Below, in pieces: positions 37,301 to 50,600 of a stretch of DNA of 64,000 nt (positions are counted from its first letter, which is position 1; every line of letters starts with the position of its first letter). The DNA comes from Sequoia sempervirens (lineage: Eukaryota; Streptophyta; Pinopsida; Cupressales; Cupressaceae). The notes under the pieces were generated by a model. The model had not been told where the DNA came from, made no database searches, and saw only the letters and a list, made by a program, of their open reading frames with translations. The position numbers and the translations under genes were made by a program. The stretch spans positions 18,595,549-18,659,548 of the forward strand of contig VDFB02000001.1 in assembly GCA_007258455.2 (NCBI GenBank), given 5' to 3'.

Positions 37301-40300
37301 TTCTAATTGCGGCTATAACTCATCAAAACATGAGGTTTCGAGAAAGGCTATAGAAAATACACGTATCAAATGCACAACTACAGTGTAATCCACAATCGTA
37401 TAAACCAAATTTGATCAATGGCCCACAAAAAAGAAAATTCGAGTGATTTCCTAAACGCAGCTAGAACTCACCAAAAAATGAAGGTTCGTGAAAGGCAATT
37501 AAAAATATGTGTTCAGAATGGACAACTACAATGTAATCCAAATGTGTGGTCACCATACTTGATAGATGGCCCACGAAAACTGAAACAGGAGTGGTTTCCT
37601 ATGTGCTGCTATAACTCAATTAAAAACAAAGGTTCGTAAAGGCGATAGAAAATACACATATAGAATGCACAAATGCATTGTAATCCACAATCTTAGTCAC
37701 CAAATTTGATCGATGGCCCATAGAAGCTCAAACATGAGCGTTTTCGTAAATGCAGCTATAACTAAAAAAAATGAAGGATTTTGAAAGGCAATTAAAAATA
37801 TGCATATAGAACAACTAAAGTACAATCCACAATAGTAGTCACCAAAGCTAATTGATGGCCAACAAAAACTCAAACATGAGATGTTTCCTTAATGCAGTTA
37901 TAAATCAACAAAAAAGGAAAGTTCGCGAAGATTGATAGAAAATACGTGTATACAATGCACAACTACAGTTTAATCCATAATCGTAGTCACCAAAGTTGAT
38001 TGATGGCCTAGAAAAACTCAAACAAGAGCGGTTTCCTAAATGTGGCTATAACTCAACAAAAAATGAAGGTTTTCCAAAGGCAATAGAAAATACACATATA
38101 GAATGCACAACTATAGTGTAATCCACAAACACAGTCACCAAAGTTTATCGAGGGCCCACGAAAAACTCAAACTCGAGCAGTTTCCTAAATGGGGCCTATA
38201 ACTCAACAAAAAATGAAGGTTCATAAATGGCGATATAAAATACGCGTATAGAATGGACAACTTTAGTGTAATCCACAATCATAGTCACCAAAGTTGATGG
38301 ATGCCGCACGAAAAATCAAATACGAGCATTTTCCTAAATGTGGGTATGACTCAATAGAAAGTGAAGGTTCGTGAAAGGCGATTAAAAATATGCATACAAA
38401 ATGCATAACTATAGTACAATACACAATTGTAGTCACCAAAGTTGATCAATGTCTTATGAAAAATTGAAACACTAGCGGTTTCCTAAATGTAGCTATAACT
38501 CAACAAGAAATGAAGGTTCGCAAAAGGCGATAGAAAATACACATCTAGAATGCACAACTACAGTGTTGTAATCAACAAGCATAGTCACCGAAGTTGATCG
38601 ATGGCACATGAAAATTCAAACTCAAGCAGTTTCCTAAATACGGCTTTACTCAACAAAAAATGAAGGTTTGAGAAAGGCAACAAAAAATATGTGTATAGAA
38701 TGCACACCTACCGTATAATCGACAAGTGTAGTCACCAATGTTGATCGATGGCCCATGAAAACTTAAACACAACCGGTTTCCTAGGTTTGCCTATAACTCA
38801 ACGAAAAATGAAGGTTCGCGAAAGGCAATAGAAAATATGTGTATAGTATGCACAACTAATGTGTTATCCACAATTGTAGTCACCAAAGTTAATCGATAGA
38901 AAATACGTTTATAGAATGCACAACTATAGTATAATTGACAATTGTACTCACCAAAGTTGATCGATGGCCCATGGAAACTCAAACACAAGCGGTTTCCTAA
39001 ATGCAGCTATAACTCAACAAAACATGAAGGTTCATGAAAGCCGATAGAAAGTACGCGTACATAATGGACAACTACAGTGCAATCCACAATTGCAGTCACC
39101 AAACTTGATCGATAGCCCACAAAAACTCAAACATGAGAGGTTTCCTAAATGCAGCTATAACTCAACAAAAAATGAAAGTTTGCGAACGTCGATAGAAAAT
39201 ACGTGTATACAATGCACAAGTATAGTATAATCCACAAGCATAGTCACCAAAGTTGATTGTTGGCCGATGAAAAAACTCAAACATGAGCATTTTCCTATAT
39301 GCGGCTATAACTCAACAAAAAATGAAGGTTCGTGAAAGGCAATTAAAAATATGCGTAAAGAATGGACAAGTACAGTATAATCCACAATCATAGTGACCAA
39401 AGTTGATCGATGGCCCATGAAATCTCAAACACGAGCAGTTTACTAAATGCTGCTATAACTCAACAAAAAATGAAAGTTCACAAAAAGTGATAGCAAATTT
39501 ATGTATAGAATGCACAAGTGTAATCTAGAAAAGTAGTCACCAAAGTTGATCGATGGCCCACGAAAACTCAAACTCGAACAGTTTCCTAAATGCGGCTATA
39601 CCTCAACAAAAATGAAGGTTCGCAAAAGGCTATAGAAAATAAATATATAGAATAGGAAACTACAATGCAATCCAAAATCGTAGTAACCAAAGTTGATCGA
39701 TGGCCCACAAAAGCTGAAACACGAGCGGTTTCGTAAGTGCAACTATAAATAAACAAAAAATGAAGGATTGTGAAAGGTGATAGAAAATACGCATAGAGAA
39801 TGCACAACAATAGTCTAATCCACAATCGTAGTCACCAAAGTTGATCGATGGCCCACGAAAACTCAAACACGAGTGGTTTAGTAAGTGCAGCTATAACCCA
39901 TCGAAAAATGAAGGTTCCCAAAAGGCGATAGAAAATACACATAGAGAATACACAACTATAGTGTAATCCACAACCATGGTCACCAAAGTTGATCATGGCC
40001 CAGGAAAACTCAAACGCGAGCGGTTTTAGAAATGCGGGTATAACTCAACAAAAAATGAAGGTTCTCGAAAGGGGATAGAAAATACATATACAAAATATAG
40101 TACAATAGAGCAATTGTCAAATTGCAGTCACCAAAGTTTATCAACGGCCTATGAAAACTCAAACATGAGCATTTTCGTAAATGCGGCTATAACTCAACAA
40201 AAAATGAAGGTTGAGAGGTGATTAAAAATATGCGTAAAGAATGCACAACTTCAGTACAATCCACACTCGTAGTCACCAAAGTTTATCGATGGCCCTCAAA

Positions 40301-41895
40301 AACTCGAAAACGAGCAGTTTCCTAAATGTGGCTATAACTCAACAAAAAATGAAAGTTTACGAAAGGCGATGGAGAATACACATAAAGAATAGACAACTAC
40401 AGTGCAATCTACAATTGTAGTCACCAAAGTTGATCTACGGCCCACAAAAACTCAAACTCGAGCGATTTCCTAAAGGCAGCTATAACTCAAAAAAAATGAA
40501 GGTTCACGAAAGGCAAAAGAAAATACATGTATAGTATGGAAAACTAGAGTGCAATCCACAATCGTAGTCACCAAAGTTGATCGATGGCCCGTGAAAACTA
40601 AAAAATGATCGGTTTCCTAAGTGCAACTATAACTTAACAAAAAATGAAGGTTCACGAAATGCGAGAGAAAATACTCATATAGAATGCACAACTACGGAGT
40701 AATCCACAATCGTAGTCACCAAAGTTGATCGATGGCCAAAGAAAATTGAAAGAAGAGTGTTTTCCTAAATGCGGCTATAACTTAATAAAAATGAAGCTTC
40801 GTGAAAAACAATTAAAAATATGTGTATAGAATGCACAACTACAATAAAATCCACAATCGTAGTCACCAAAATTGATTGATGGCCCACAAAACATAAACAT
40901 GAGCAGTTTCCTAAATGCAACTATAACTCAATAAAAAATGAAGGATCACGAAAGGCGATAGAAAATACGCATATAGAATGCACAACTACAGTGTAATCCA
41001 GAAGCGTAGTCCTGAAAGTTGATCGATGTCCCACAAAATTGATTAGAGTTCATAATGCATAATTACAATGCAATCCAAAATCGTAGTCACCAAAGTTGAT
41101 CGATGGCCCATGAAAACTAAAACACGAGCGTTTTCGTTAATGCGACTATAACTCAACAATAAATGATGGTTCTTCGAAGGAAATTAAAAATACGGGTACA
41201 AAATTCACAACTATAATACAATCTAGAATCGTTGTCACGAAAGTTGATTGATGGCCCACAAAAACACAAATTTGAGCGATTTCTTAAAAGCAACTATATC
41301 TCAAAGAAAAATGAACGTTCACGAAAGGCGATAGAAAATATGTGTATAGAATGAACAACTACAATGTAATCCACAATCGTAGTCACCAAAGTTGATTGAT
41401 GGCCCACGAAAACTGAAATACGAGCAGTTTCCTAAATACGGCTATAACTTTACAAAAAATGAAGGTTCACAAAAGGAGATAGAAAATACACGTATAGAAT
41501 GGACAACTACAGTGCAATCCACAATTGTAGTCACCAAAGTTGATCGATAGCCCACGAAAACTCAACGACGAGCGTTTTCCTAAATTATAACTCAACAAAA
41601 AATAAAGGTTCGTTGAAGGTTTATTAAAATATGCGTACATAATGCACAACTGTAGTACAATCCACAATCGCAGTCACCAAAGTTGATCGATGGCCCACAA
41701 AAACTCAAACATGAGCAGTTTCCTAAATGCGGCTATAACTCAACAAAAAATGAAGGTTCACAAAAGGCGATAGAAAATACGTGTATAGAATGGACAATTA
41801 CACTGCAATCCACAATCGTAGTCACCGAAGTTGATGGATGGCCCACAAAAACTCAAACATGGGGGTTTTACTAAGTGGGGCTATAACTCAACAAA
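28319..41895 (-). repeat. Longest uninterrupted satellite A array, minus orientation
   Basis: About 13.6 kb, roughly 90 monomers, all reverse oriented and without family B. Monomers shortened by ~35 bp between actcaa repeats occur at about 29925, 30037 and 30455; the first two are 112 bp apart, the expected size of the short form. Other shortened units occur near 33230, 34625, 35650, 38893 and 41035. Open frames here only follow the repeat. The block ends at ttttactaagtggggctata, then actcaac. Confidence 0.96.
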
Positions 41896-41950
41896 TTTTT
41901 TTGGGAAAATCAAAAATATGGGTTTTATACACATTTATAGGATTTTTCAT
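41890..41950. repeat. Composite junction, copy 3 (inverted)
   Basis: Reverse complement of the joins at 12119 and 26619. A- ends at actcaac, then a B piece in plus sense (ttttttgggaaaatc, atatgggttttatac), the eroded palindrome (tatacacatttata), then B- starting ggatttttcatag. Confidence 0.9.
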
Positions 41951-44900
41951 AGAAAGATTCAAAAAAATTTCCTCTATTACCTCTACTGCTTATCTTTTTC
42001 AAGAACTTATTTTTTAAAAGAACAGACTATCTAGGTCTCTTTACAACATGAGCATCTATAAAACCCATATTTTTTATATTGCCAAAAATTATTTTTTCGT
42101 AGATACTATTTTTGAGGGGTTCTTACATGTTGATGAAAATTTACTTTTTCGAAAAAAGGGCGATATGGGTCTCTTCAGAATGAGATTCTTTACAAAACCC
42201 ATTTCTCAGATTTTTGATAAAAAGATTCAAAATTTTATCCTCTATTACCTGTAGTGCTTCTACATCTCAAAAATTCTATCTTTTTCATGAAAAACCTTTT
42301 TTTTTTTTTAAACGGACGATCTAGGTCACTTTAACACAGGAGCACTTATAAAACCCATATTTTCAGTTTTCCCCCAAAAAATTATTTTGTAGATTCTATT
42401 TTTGTGGGGTTCTTGTATGTTGGTAAAAAAAAAAAATTCGAAAAAAGGACGATCTGGGTGTACTCAGAACAATTCTCTACAAAACCCATTTCTCATATTT
42501 TTCATAAAAAGACTCAAAAAAATTGCCTCTATTACCTCGCTTCTACTTCCCAAAAAAATCAATCTTTTTCAAAAACAACTTATTTTTTCAAAAAACGAAC
42601 GATCTAGGTCTCTTTACCATACAAGCACCAATAAAACCCATATTTCAATTTTCCAAAAAAAAATTGTTTCGTGGATTCTATTTTTGAGGCGTTTTTGCAT
42701 GTTGGTGAAAAGTTAGATTTTCAAAAAAAGATGATGTCGGTGTACTTAGAACGAACTTTTCTACAAAACCCATTTCTCAAATTTTTCATAAAAAGATTCA
42801 AAAACTTTGCCTTTGTTACCTCTACTGCTTCTACTTTTCAAAAAAATCGATCTTTTTCAATAACAAATTATTTTGTCAAAAAATGGACGATTAGGGTCTC
42901 TTGAGCACACAAGCTATAAAACCCAAATTTTGCTTTTCTCAAAAAAAATTGTTTGATGGATTCTATTTTTGAGGGGTTCTTGTATGTTGGTGAAAAATTA
43001 GTTTTTTGAAAAAAGGACGATTTGGGTTTATTCATAACGACATTCTCTACAAAACCCATTTGTCAGATTTTTCATAAAAAGATTCAAAAAGTTTGCCTCA
43101 GTTATCTCTACTGCTTCTACTTTCCAAAAAAAACTATCTTTTTCAAGAACAACCTTTTTTTTTTTACAAATGGATGATCTAGGTCTCTTTAGCTCTCGAG
43201 CACCTATAAAACCCATTTTTATAAAATTTTCCCAAATAAAACTATTTCGTAGATTTGATTTTTGAGGGGTTTTTGCATGTTGGTGAAAAATTAGATTTTC
43301 AAAAAAGTGACGATCCGGGTCTACTCATAACGACATTCTCTACAAAACCCATTTCTTTGATTTTTCATAAAAAGATCAAAAAATTTTAGCTCTGTTACCT
43401 CTACTACTTCTACTATAAAAAAAAAAACTATAATTTACAAGAATAACTTATTTTTTCAAAAAACAGACGATCTAGGTCTCTTTAGCACATGAGCACCTAT
43501 AAAAACCATATTTCGATTTTTCCAAAATAAATTGTTTCATAGATTCTATTTTTGAGGGGTGCTTGCATGTTGTTGAAAATTTAATTTTTTGAAAAAGGGA
43601 CGATCTCGGTATACTCATAACGACATTCTCTACAAAACCCATGTCTCAGATATTTCATAAAAAGATTCAAAAAAATTTCCTTTGTTACCTCCACAGCTTC
43701 TACTTTTCAAAAAATTCTATCTTTTTCAAAAACAACATATTTTTTTATAAACTGGACGATCTGGGTCCCTTGAGCACTCGAGTACCTATAAAACCCATAT
43801 TTTGAATTTTCCCAAAAAAAATTGTTTAGATTTTTGAGGGGTTCTTGCATGTTGGTGAAATATTAGATTTTTGAAATAAATGATGATGTCTACAAAACCC
43901 ATTTATCCTATTTTTCATAAAAAGATTTAATTTTTTTTCCTATGTTACGTCTACTATTTCTACTTTTTAAAAAAATCTCTCTTTTTCAAGAACTTATTTT
44001 TTCAAAAAATGGACAATTGCGTCTCTTTAGCGCACGAACACCTATAAAACCGATATTTTTGATTTTCCAAAAAATATTGTTTCGTAGAGTCTATTTTTGA
44101 GGGGTCTTGCATGTTGGTGAAAAATTAGTTTTTCAAAAAAAGGATGATGTGGGTCTTCTCAGAACGTCATTCTCTACAAAACCCATTTCTCAAATTTTCC
44201 ATAAAAAGACTTAAAAAAATTCTCTGTTAACTCTACTGCTTCTACTTTTCAAATAAATCTATCTTTTTGAAGAACAAATATTTTTTTCAAAAAACGGATG
44301 ATCTGGGTCTTTTTAGCACACGGGCACCTATAAAACCGATATTTTTTATTTTCCCAAAAAAAATTATTTCCTAGATTCTATTTTTGAGTGGTTTTTGCAT
44401 GTTGGTAAAAAAATAGTTTTCTGAAAAAATGACGATGTGGATCTTCTCACTCAGAACGACATTCTCTACATAACCCATTTCTCAAATTTTTCATAAAAAG
44501 ATTTAAAAAATTTACCTCTGTTACCTCTACTAATTCTACTTTTCAAAACAATCTATGTTTTTCAAAAACAACTTATTTTTTCAAAAAATGGACGATCTTG
44601 GTCTGTTGTCCACAAGAGCACCTATAAAACCCATATTTTCAATTTTCCCTCAAATAATGTTTCGTAGATTCTATTTTTGAGGGCTTCTTGCATATTTTTG
44701 AAAAAACAGCTTTTCGAAAAAAGGACAATCTAGGTTACTCAGAATGACATTCTCTACAAAACGTAATTTTAAGATTTTTCATAAAAAGATTGAAATTTTT
44801 TTCCTCTGCTACATCTAATACTTCTACTTTTCAAAAAAATCTATCTTTTCCGAGACCAAATAATTTCAAAAAATGGATGATCTAAATCTCTTTTTCACAC

Positions 44901-45032
44901 GAGCAAGCTATCAAACCCATATGTTTAATTTTCCCAAAAGAAGATTGTTTCGTAGATTCTATTTTTTAAGGGTTATTACATGTTGGTGAAAAATTAGTTT
45001 TTTGAAAAAATGATGATCTGGGTCTACTCAGA
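41941..45032 (-). repeat. Satellite B block 5, minus orientation (longest B block)
   Basis: About eleven B units in reverse complement. Rare markers agau in the same order with B block 6: acaacatgagcatctat, agctctcgagcacctat at 43191, cccttgagcac at 43771, and gaagaacaaatattttt at about 44269. The block ends at ggtctactcagact, running into A- gatggcccacg. Confidence 0.95.
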
Positions 45033-45884
45033 CTGATGGCCCACGAAAACTCAAACATGAGTGTTTTCCTAAATGTCACTATAACTCAACAAAAAATTAA
45101 GGTTCACAAAAGGCAATAGAAAATACACGTACAAAATGGACAACATCAGTGCAATCCAAATTCGTAGTCACCAAAGTTGATTGATGGTCCACGAAAGCTT
45201 AAACACGAGTGGTTTCCTAAATATGGATATAATTCAACAAAAATGAAGGTTCGTGAAAGGTGATAGAAAATACACATATAGATTGCACAACTACAGTGTA
45301 ATCCAGAAGCGTGGAAACCAAAGTTGATCGATGGCCCTCGAAAACTCAAATGCAAGTGATTTCTTAAATGCGGCTATAACTCAACAAAAAATGAAAGTTC
45401 GCAAAAGGCGATAGAAATACACGTACAAAATGGACAACCTACAATGCAATCCACAATAGTAGTCACCAAAGTTGATGAATGGCCCACGAAAACTAAAACA
45501 CGAGCAGTTTCCTAACTGAAACTATAACTCAAACATAAATGAAGGTTCGCGAAAATCGATAGAAAATTCATGTATAGAATGCACAACTATAGAGTAATCA
45601 AAATAATAGTCACCAAAGTTGTTCGAATGCCCATGAAAACTCAACTATGAGCGTTTTCATAAATGTGGCTATAACTCAAGAAAAAGTGGAGGTTCGTGAA
45701 ATGCGATTAAAAATTATGAGTACAAAATGCACAACTACAGTACAATCCACAATCGTATTCACCAAAGCTGATTGATGATCCACGAAAACTCAAATATGAG
45801 CAGTTTCCTAAATGTGGTTATAACTCAACAAAAAATGAAAGGTTGCAAAAGGTGATACAAAATACACATAGAGAATGCACTACA
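45033..45884 (-). repeat. Satellite A array, minus orientation
   Basis: About six reverse-oriented A monomers, ending in a near-palindromic turn at 45885. Confidence 0.94.
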
Positions 45885-45902
45885 TTGTAGTTGTGCATTC
45901 TA
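45870..45902. repeat. Near-palindromic A- to A+ turn
   Basis: agagaatgcactacattg is followed immediately by tagttgtgcattctatat. The two arms are the same monomer segment on opposite strands, meeting with almost no spacer (centre about 45885). The arrays continue divergently on both sides, so this is the centre of a long imperfect palindrome. Confidence 0.88.
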
Positions 45903-47609
45903 TATGCATATTTTCTATCGCCTTTCGTGAACCTTCATTTTTTTTTGAGTTATAGGCGTATTTAGGAAACCGCTCGTGTTTGAGTTTTTGTGGGCCATCG
46001 ATCAACTTTGGTGACTATGATTGTGGATTAGACTATAGTTGTGTATTCTATACACATATTTTCTTTCGACTTTCACAAACCTTCATTTTTTGTTGAGTTT
46101 TTGTGGGCCATAGTTCAACTCTGGTGACTACACTTGTGTATTATGTTGTAGTTGTGCATTCTATATGCGTATTTCTATAACCTTTCATGAAGCTCCATTT
46201 TTTGTTGAGTTATAGCTACATTTAGGAAATCGCTTGTGTTTGAGTTTTTGTGGGCCATCAATCAACTTTGGTGACTACGATTGTGGATTGTATTGTAGAT
46301 GTGCGTTCTATATGCATATATTTAATCACCTTTCACAAACCTTAATTTTTTGTTGAGTTATAGCTGCATTTAAGAAAACGCTCGTGTTTAAGTTTCTATG
46401 GGCCATCGATCAACTTTGGTAACTACGATTATGGATTACACGGTAGTTGTGCATTCTATAAACGTATTTTCTATCGCCTTTCATGAACTTTCATTTTTTG
46501 TTGAGTTATAGCCGCATTTAGGAAACTTTTCATGTTTGAGTTTTCTTGGGCCATCGATCAACTTTGGTGATGACGATTGTGGATTGTACTATAGTTGTGC
46601 ATTTTGTACACATATTTTTAATCACCTTTCACGAACCTTCACTTTTTGATGAGTTATAACTACATTGAGGAGAATGTTCATTTTTTAGTTTTCGTGGGCC
46701 ATCGATCAACTTTGGTGACTACGATTATGGATTACATTGTAGTTGTGCATTCTATACACATATTTTTAACCATTTTTCAGAAACCTTCATTGTTTGTTGA
46801 GTTATAGCAGTACTTAGAAAATCACTCGTATTTGAGTTTTCTTGGGCCATTGATGAACTTTGTTGAGTACGATTGTGGATTGCACTGTAGTTGTGCAATC
46901 TCTACGCGTATTCTCTATCGCTTTTCGCGAACATTCCTTTTTTGTTGAGTTATAACCGCATTTAGGAAACAACTCATGTTTTAGTTTTCATGGGCCATTG
47001 ATCAACTTTGGTGAAGTTATGATTGTGGATTGCACTGTAGTTGTCCATTATGTATGCATACTTTCTATCACCTTTCGTGAGCCTTCATTTTTTTTTGAAT
47101 TATAGCTACATTTATAAAAATGCTCATGTTTAAGTTTTCATGGGCCATCATTTAGCTTTGGTGACTACGATATTAGATTACACTAAAGTTGTATTCTATA
47201 TGTGTATTTTCTATCACCTTTTGCGAACCTTCATTTTTGGTTGAGTTATAGCTGCAATTGGGAAACTGCTCGTCTTTGAGTTTTTGTGGGCCATCGATTA
47301 ACTTTGGTGACTTCAACTATGGATTGCACTGTAGTTGTCAAATTTGTATGTGTATTTTCTATTTCCTTTTGCGAAACTTCATTTTTCGTTGAGTTATGGC
47401 CACATTTACGAAACCGTTCGTGTTTGAGTATTCGTGGGCCATCGATTAACTTTGGTGACTATCCTTATGGATTATACTGTAGTTGTCCAATCTGTACACA
47501 TATTTTCTATCACCTTCCACTAACCTTCATTTTTTTGTTGAGTTATATCTGCATTGGGGAAACTGGTCGTGTTTGAGTTTTTGTGTGCCATCGATCAACT
47601 TTGGTGACT
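45885..47609 (+). repeat. Satellite A array, plus orientation
   Basis: About 12 plus-oriented A monomers. A ~35-bp-shortened monomer lies at about 46091-46105 (tgttgagtttttgtgggcc). It inverts at 47610 (ggtgactataactagagtg), at the same monomer position as the inversion at 21388. Confidence 0.94.
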
Positions 47610-50600
47610 ATAACTAGAGTGTAATCGACATTCATAGTAAAAAATGTTGATCCATGGCCCATGAAAGTTCAAACACGAGAATTTTCCTAAATTCTGCTAT
47701 AACTCAACAAAACACGAAGGTTGATGAAGGCTGTTGAAATATGTGTTCAAAATGTACAACTACAATAAGTTCCACAATTGTAATCACCAAAGTTGATCGA
47801 TAGCCCACAAAAACTAAGAAATGAGTTATTTCCTAAATGTGGCTATAACTCAACAAAAAAAGAAGGTTCGCTAAAGGCAATAGAATATATGCATATAGAA
47901 TGCACAACTAAAGTGTAATCCTCATCCGTATGCACCAAATCTGATATATGGCATGAAAACTCAATCACGAGTGTTTTCCTAAATGTGGCTATAACTAAAA
48001 AAAAAATGAAGGTTCCTGAAAGACAATTAAAAATATACAGACATAATGCACAACTACAGTACAACTACATTCTAATCCATAATCGTAGTCTCCAAAGTTG
48101 ATTGATGGCCCACAACAAATCAAACACGAGCGATTTCCTAAATGTAGCTATAAATAAAGAAAAAATGAAGGTTCACGAGAGGTGATAGAAAATATGCGAA
48201 ACAAATGGACAACTACAGTTCAATCCACAATAATAGTCACGAAAGTTAATCGATGGCCATCAAAAAATCAAACACGATCGTTTTCCTAAATGCGGCTATA
48301 ACTCAACAAAAAATGAAAATTCAAAAAAGGTGATAGAAAATACATGTACAAAATGGACAACTACAGTGCAATCCACAATCGTAGTCACCAAAGTTAATTG
48401 ATGGCCCACAAAAACTTGAATACAAGCAGTTTGCTATGTGCGGCTATAAATCAACAAATAATGAAGTTTCACGAAGGGTGATAGAAAATACGCGTAGAGA
48501 ATGACAACTATAGTGCAATCCACAATCATAGTCACCAAAGTTGATCGATGGCCCACAAAAACTCAAACATGAGCGACTTCCTAAGTGGGGCTAAAACTCA
48601 ACAAAAAATGATAGAAAATACATGTATAGAATGCACAACTACAATGTAATCCGTAATAGTAGTCACCAAAGTTGATCGATGGCCCATGAAAACTCAAACA
48701 TGAGCTTTTTTTCCTAAATACATCTATAATTCAAAAAAAAATTAAGGTTCATGAAAGGCGGTCAAAAATATGTGTAAAAAATCCACAACTACAATGCAAT
48801 TCCCAATCGTAGTCACCAAAGTTGATTTATGGCCCACAAAAACTCAAACATGAGCAGTTTCCTAAATTGGGCTATAACTCAACAAAACATGAATGTTCGC
48901 GAAAGGTGATAGAAAATACATGTATAGAATGCACTACACTGTAATCCAAAAGCATTGTCACCAAAGTTGATCGATGGCCCACGAAAACTCAAATTCGAGT
49001 GGTTTCCTAAATGCAGTTATAACTCAACAAAAATTGAAGGTTCATGAAAAGCGATAGAAAATACATGTAGAGAATGCACAACTATAGTGTAATCCACAAT
49101 CGTAGTCACCAAAGTTGATCGATGGCCGACAAAAACTCAAACATGAGCGTTTTCCTAAATGCGGCTATAAGTCAACAAAAAATGAAGTTTCGTGAAAGGT
49201 GATTAAAAATATGCCTAGAGAATGAACAAATACAATCCAATCAACAATCGTTGTCACCAAAATGGATCAATGTCCCACTAAAACTCAAACACGAGCGGTC
49301 TCTTAAATACGTCTATAACTCAATGAGAAATGAAAGTTCACAAAAGGAGATAGAAAATATGTGTATAGAATGCACAACTACATTGTAATCCATAATTGTA
49401 GTCACCAAAGTTGATCGATGGTCCATAAAAACTCAAACACAAGCTTTTTCCTAAATGCGGCTATAAGTCAAGAAAAAATGAAGGTTCGTGAAAGATGATT
49501 AAAAATATGCGTACAAAATGCACAACTATAGTATAATCCACAATCGTAGTCACCAAAGTTGATCAATGGCCCATAAAAACTCAAACATGGGTTTCCTAAA
49601 TGCGGTTATAACTCAAAAAAAATCAAGGTTCATGAAAGGCGATAGAAAATAAATGTATAGAATGCACAACTACATTGTAATTCACAAGCATAGTCACCAA
49701 AGTTGAATGATGGCCCACAAAAACTCAAACACGAGCGGTTTGTTAAATGCAGCAATAACACAACAAAAAGTGAAGGTTCACGAAAGGTGATAGAAAATAC
49801 GTGTATAGAATGCACAACTACAATGTAATTCACAAGCGTAGTCACCAAAGTTGATCGATGGCCCACAAAAACTCAAACATGAGCGGTTTCCTTAGTGCAG
49901 CTATAACACAACAAAAAATGAAGGTTCGCAAAACGCGATAGAAAATTAGCATTCATAATGCACAACTAAAGAGAAATCCACAATCGTAGTTACCAAAGTT
50001 GATTGATGGCCCTTAAAAACTCAAACACGAGTGTTTTCCTAAATGCGACTATCATTCAACAAAAAATATGTGTACAAAAGGGACAACTACATTGGAAGGC
50101 GATAGAAAATATGCATGTAGAATGCAGAACGATAGTGTAATCCACTAGCGTATTCACAAAAGTTGATTGATGCCACATGAAAACTCAAACACGAGCGGTT
50201 TCCTAAATGCGGCTATATCAACAAAAAAACAAAGGTTCACAAAAGGCAATAGAGAATAGGCATATACAATGGACAACTACAGTGCAATCCACAATCATAT
50301 TCACCAGAGTTCATCGATGGCCCATTAAAACTCAAACACAAGCGGTTTCTTAAATGCAGCTATAACTCAATGAAAATTGAAGGTTCACGAAAGGCGATAG
50401 AAAATTTGTATTCAGATTGGACAACTATAGTCCAATCCACAATCGTAGTCCCCATAGTTGATCAACGGCCTACAAAAACTTAAATACGAGCAGTGTCCTA
50501 AATATGACTATAACTCAACAAAAAATGAAGGTTTGTAAAAGGCAATTAAAAATATGCATACAAAATGCACAACTACAGTGCAATCCACAATCATAGTCAC

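Noticed and set aside
28319..41895. CRISPR-like array of regular repeats
   Set aside because: There are no unique spacers between short repeats. The whole ~148-bp unit is repeated, the repeat is far longer than a CRISPR repeat, and the context is eukaryotic.
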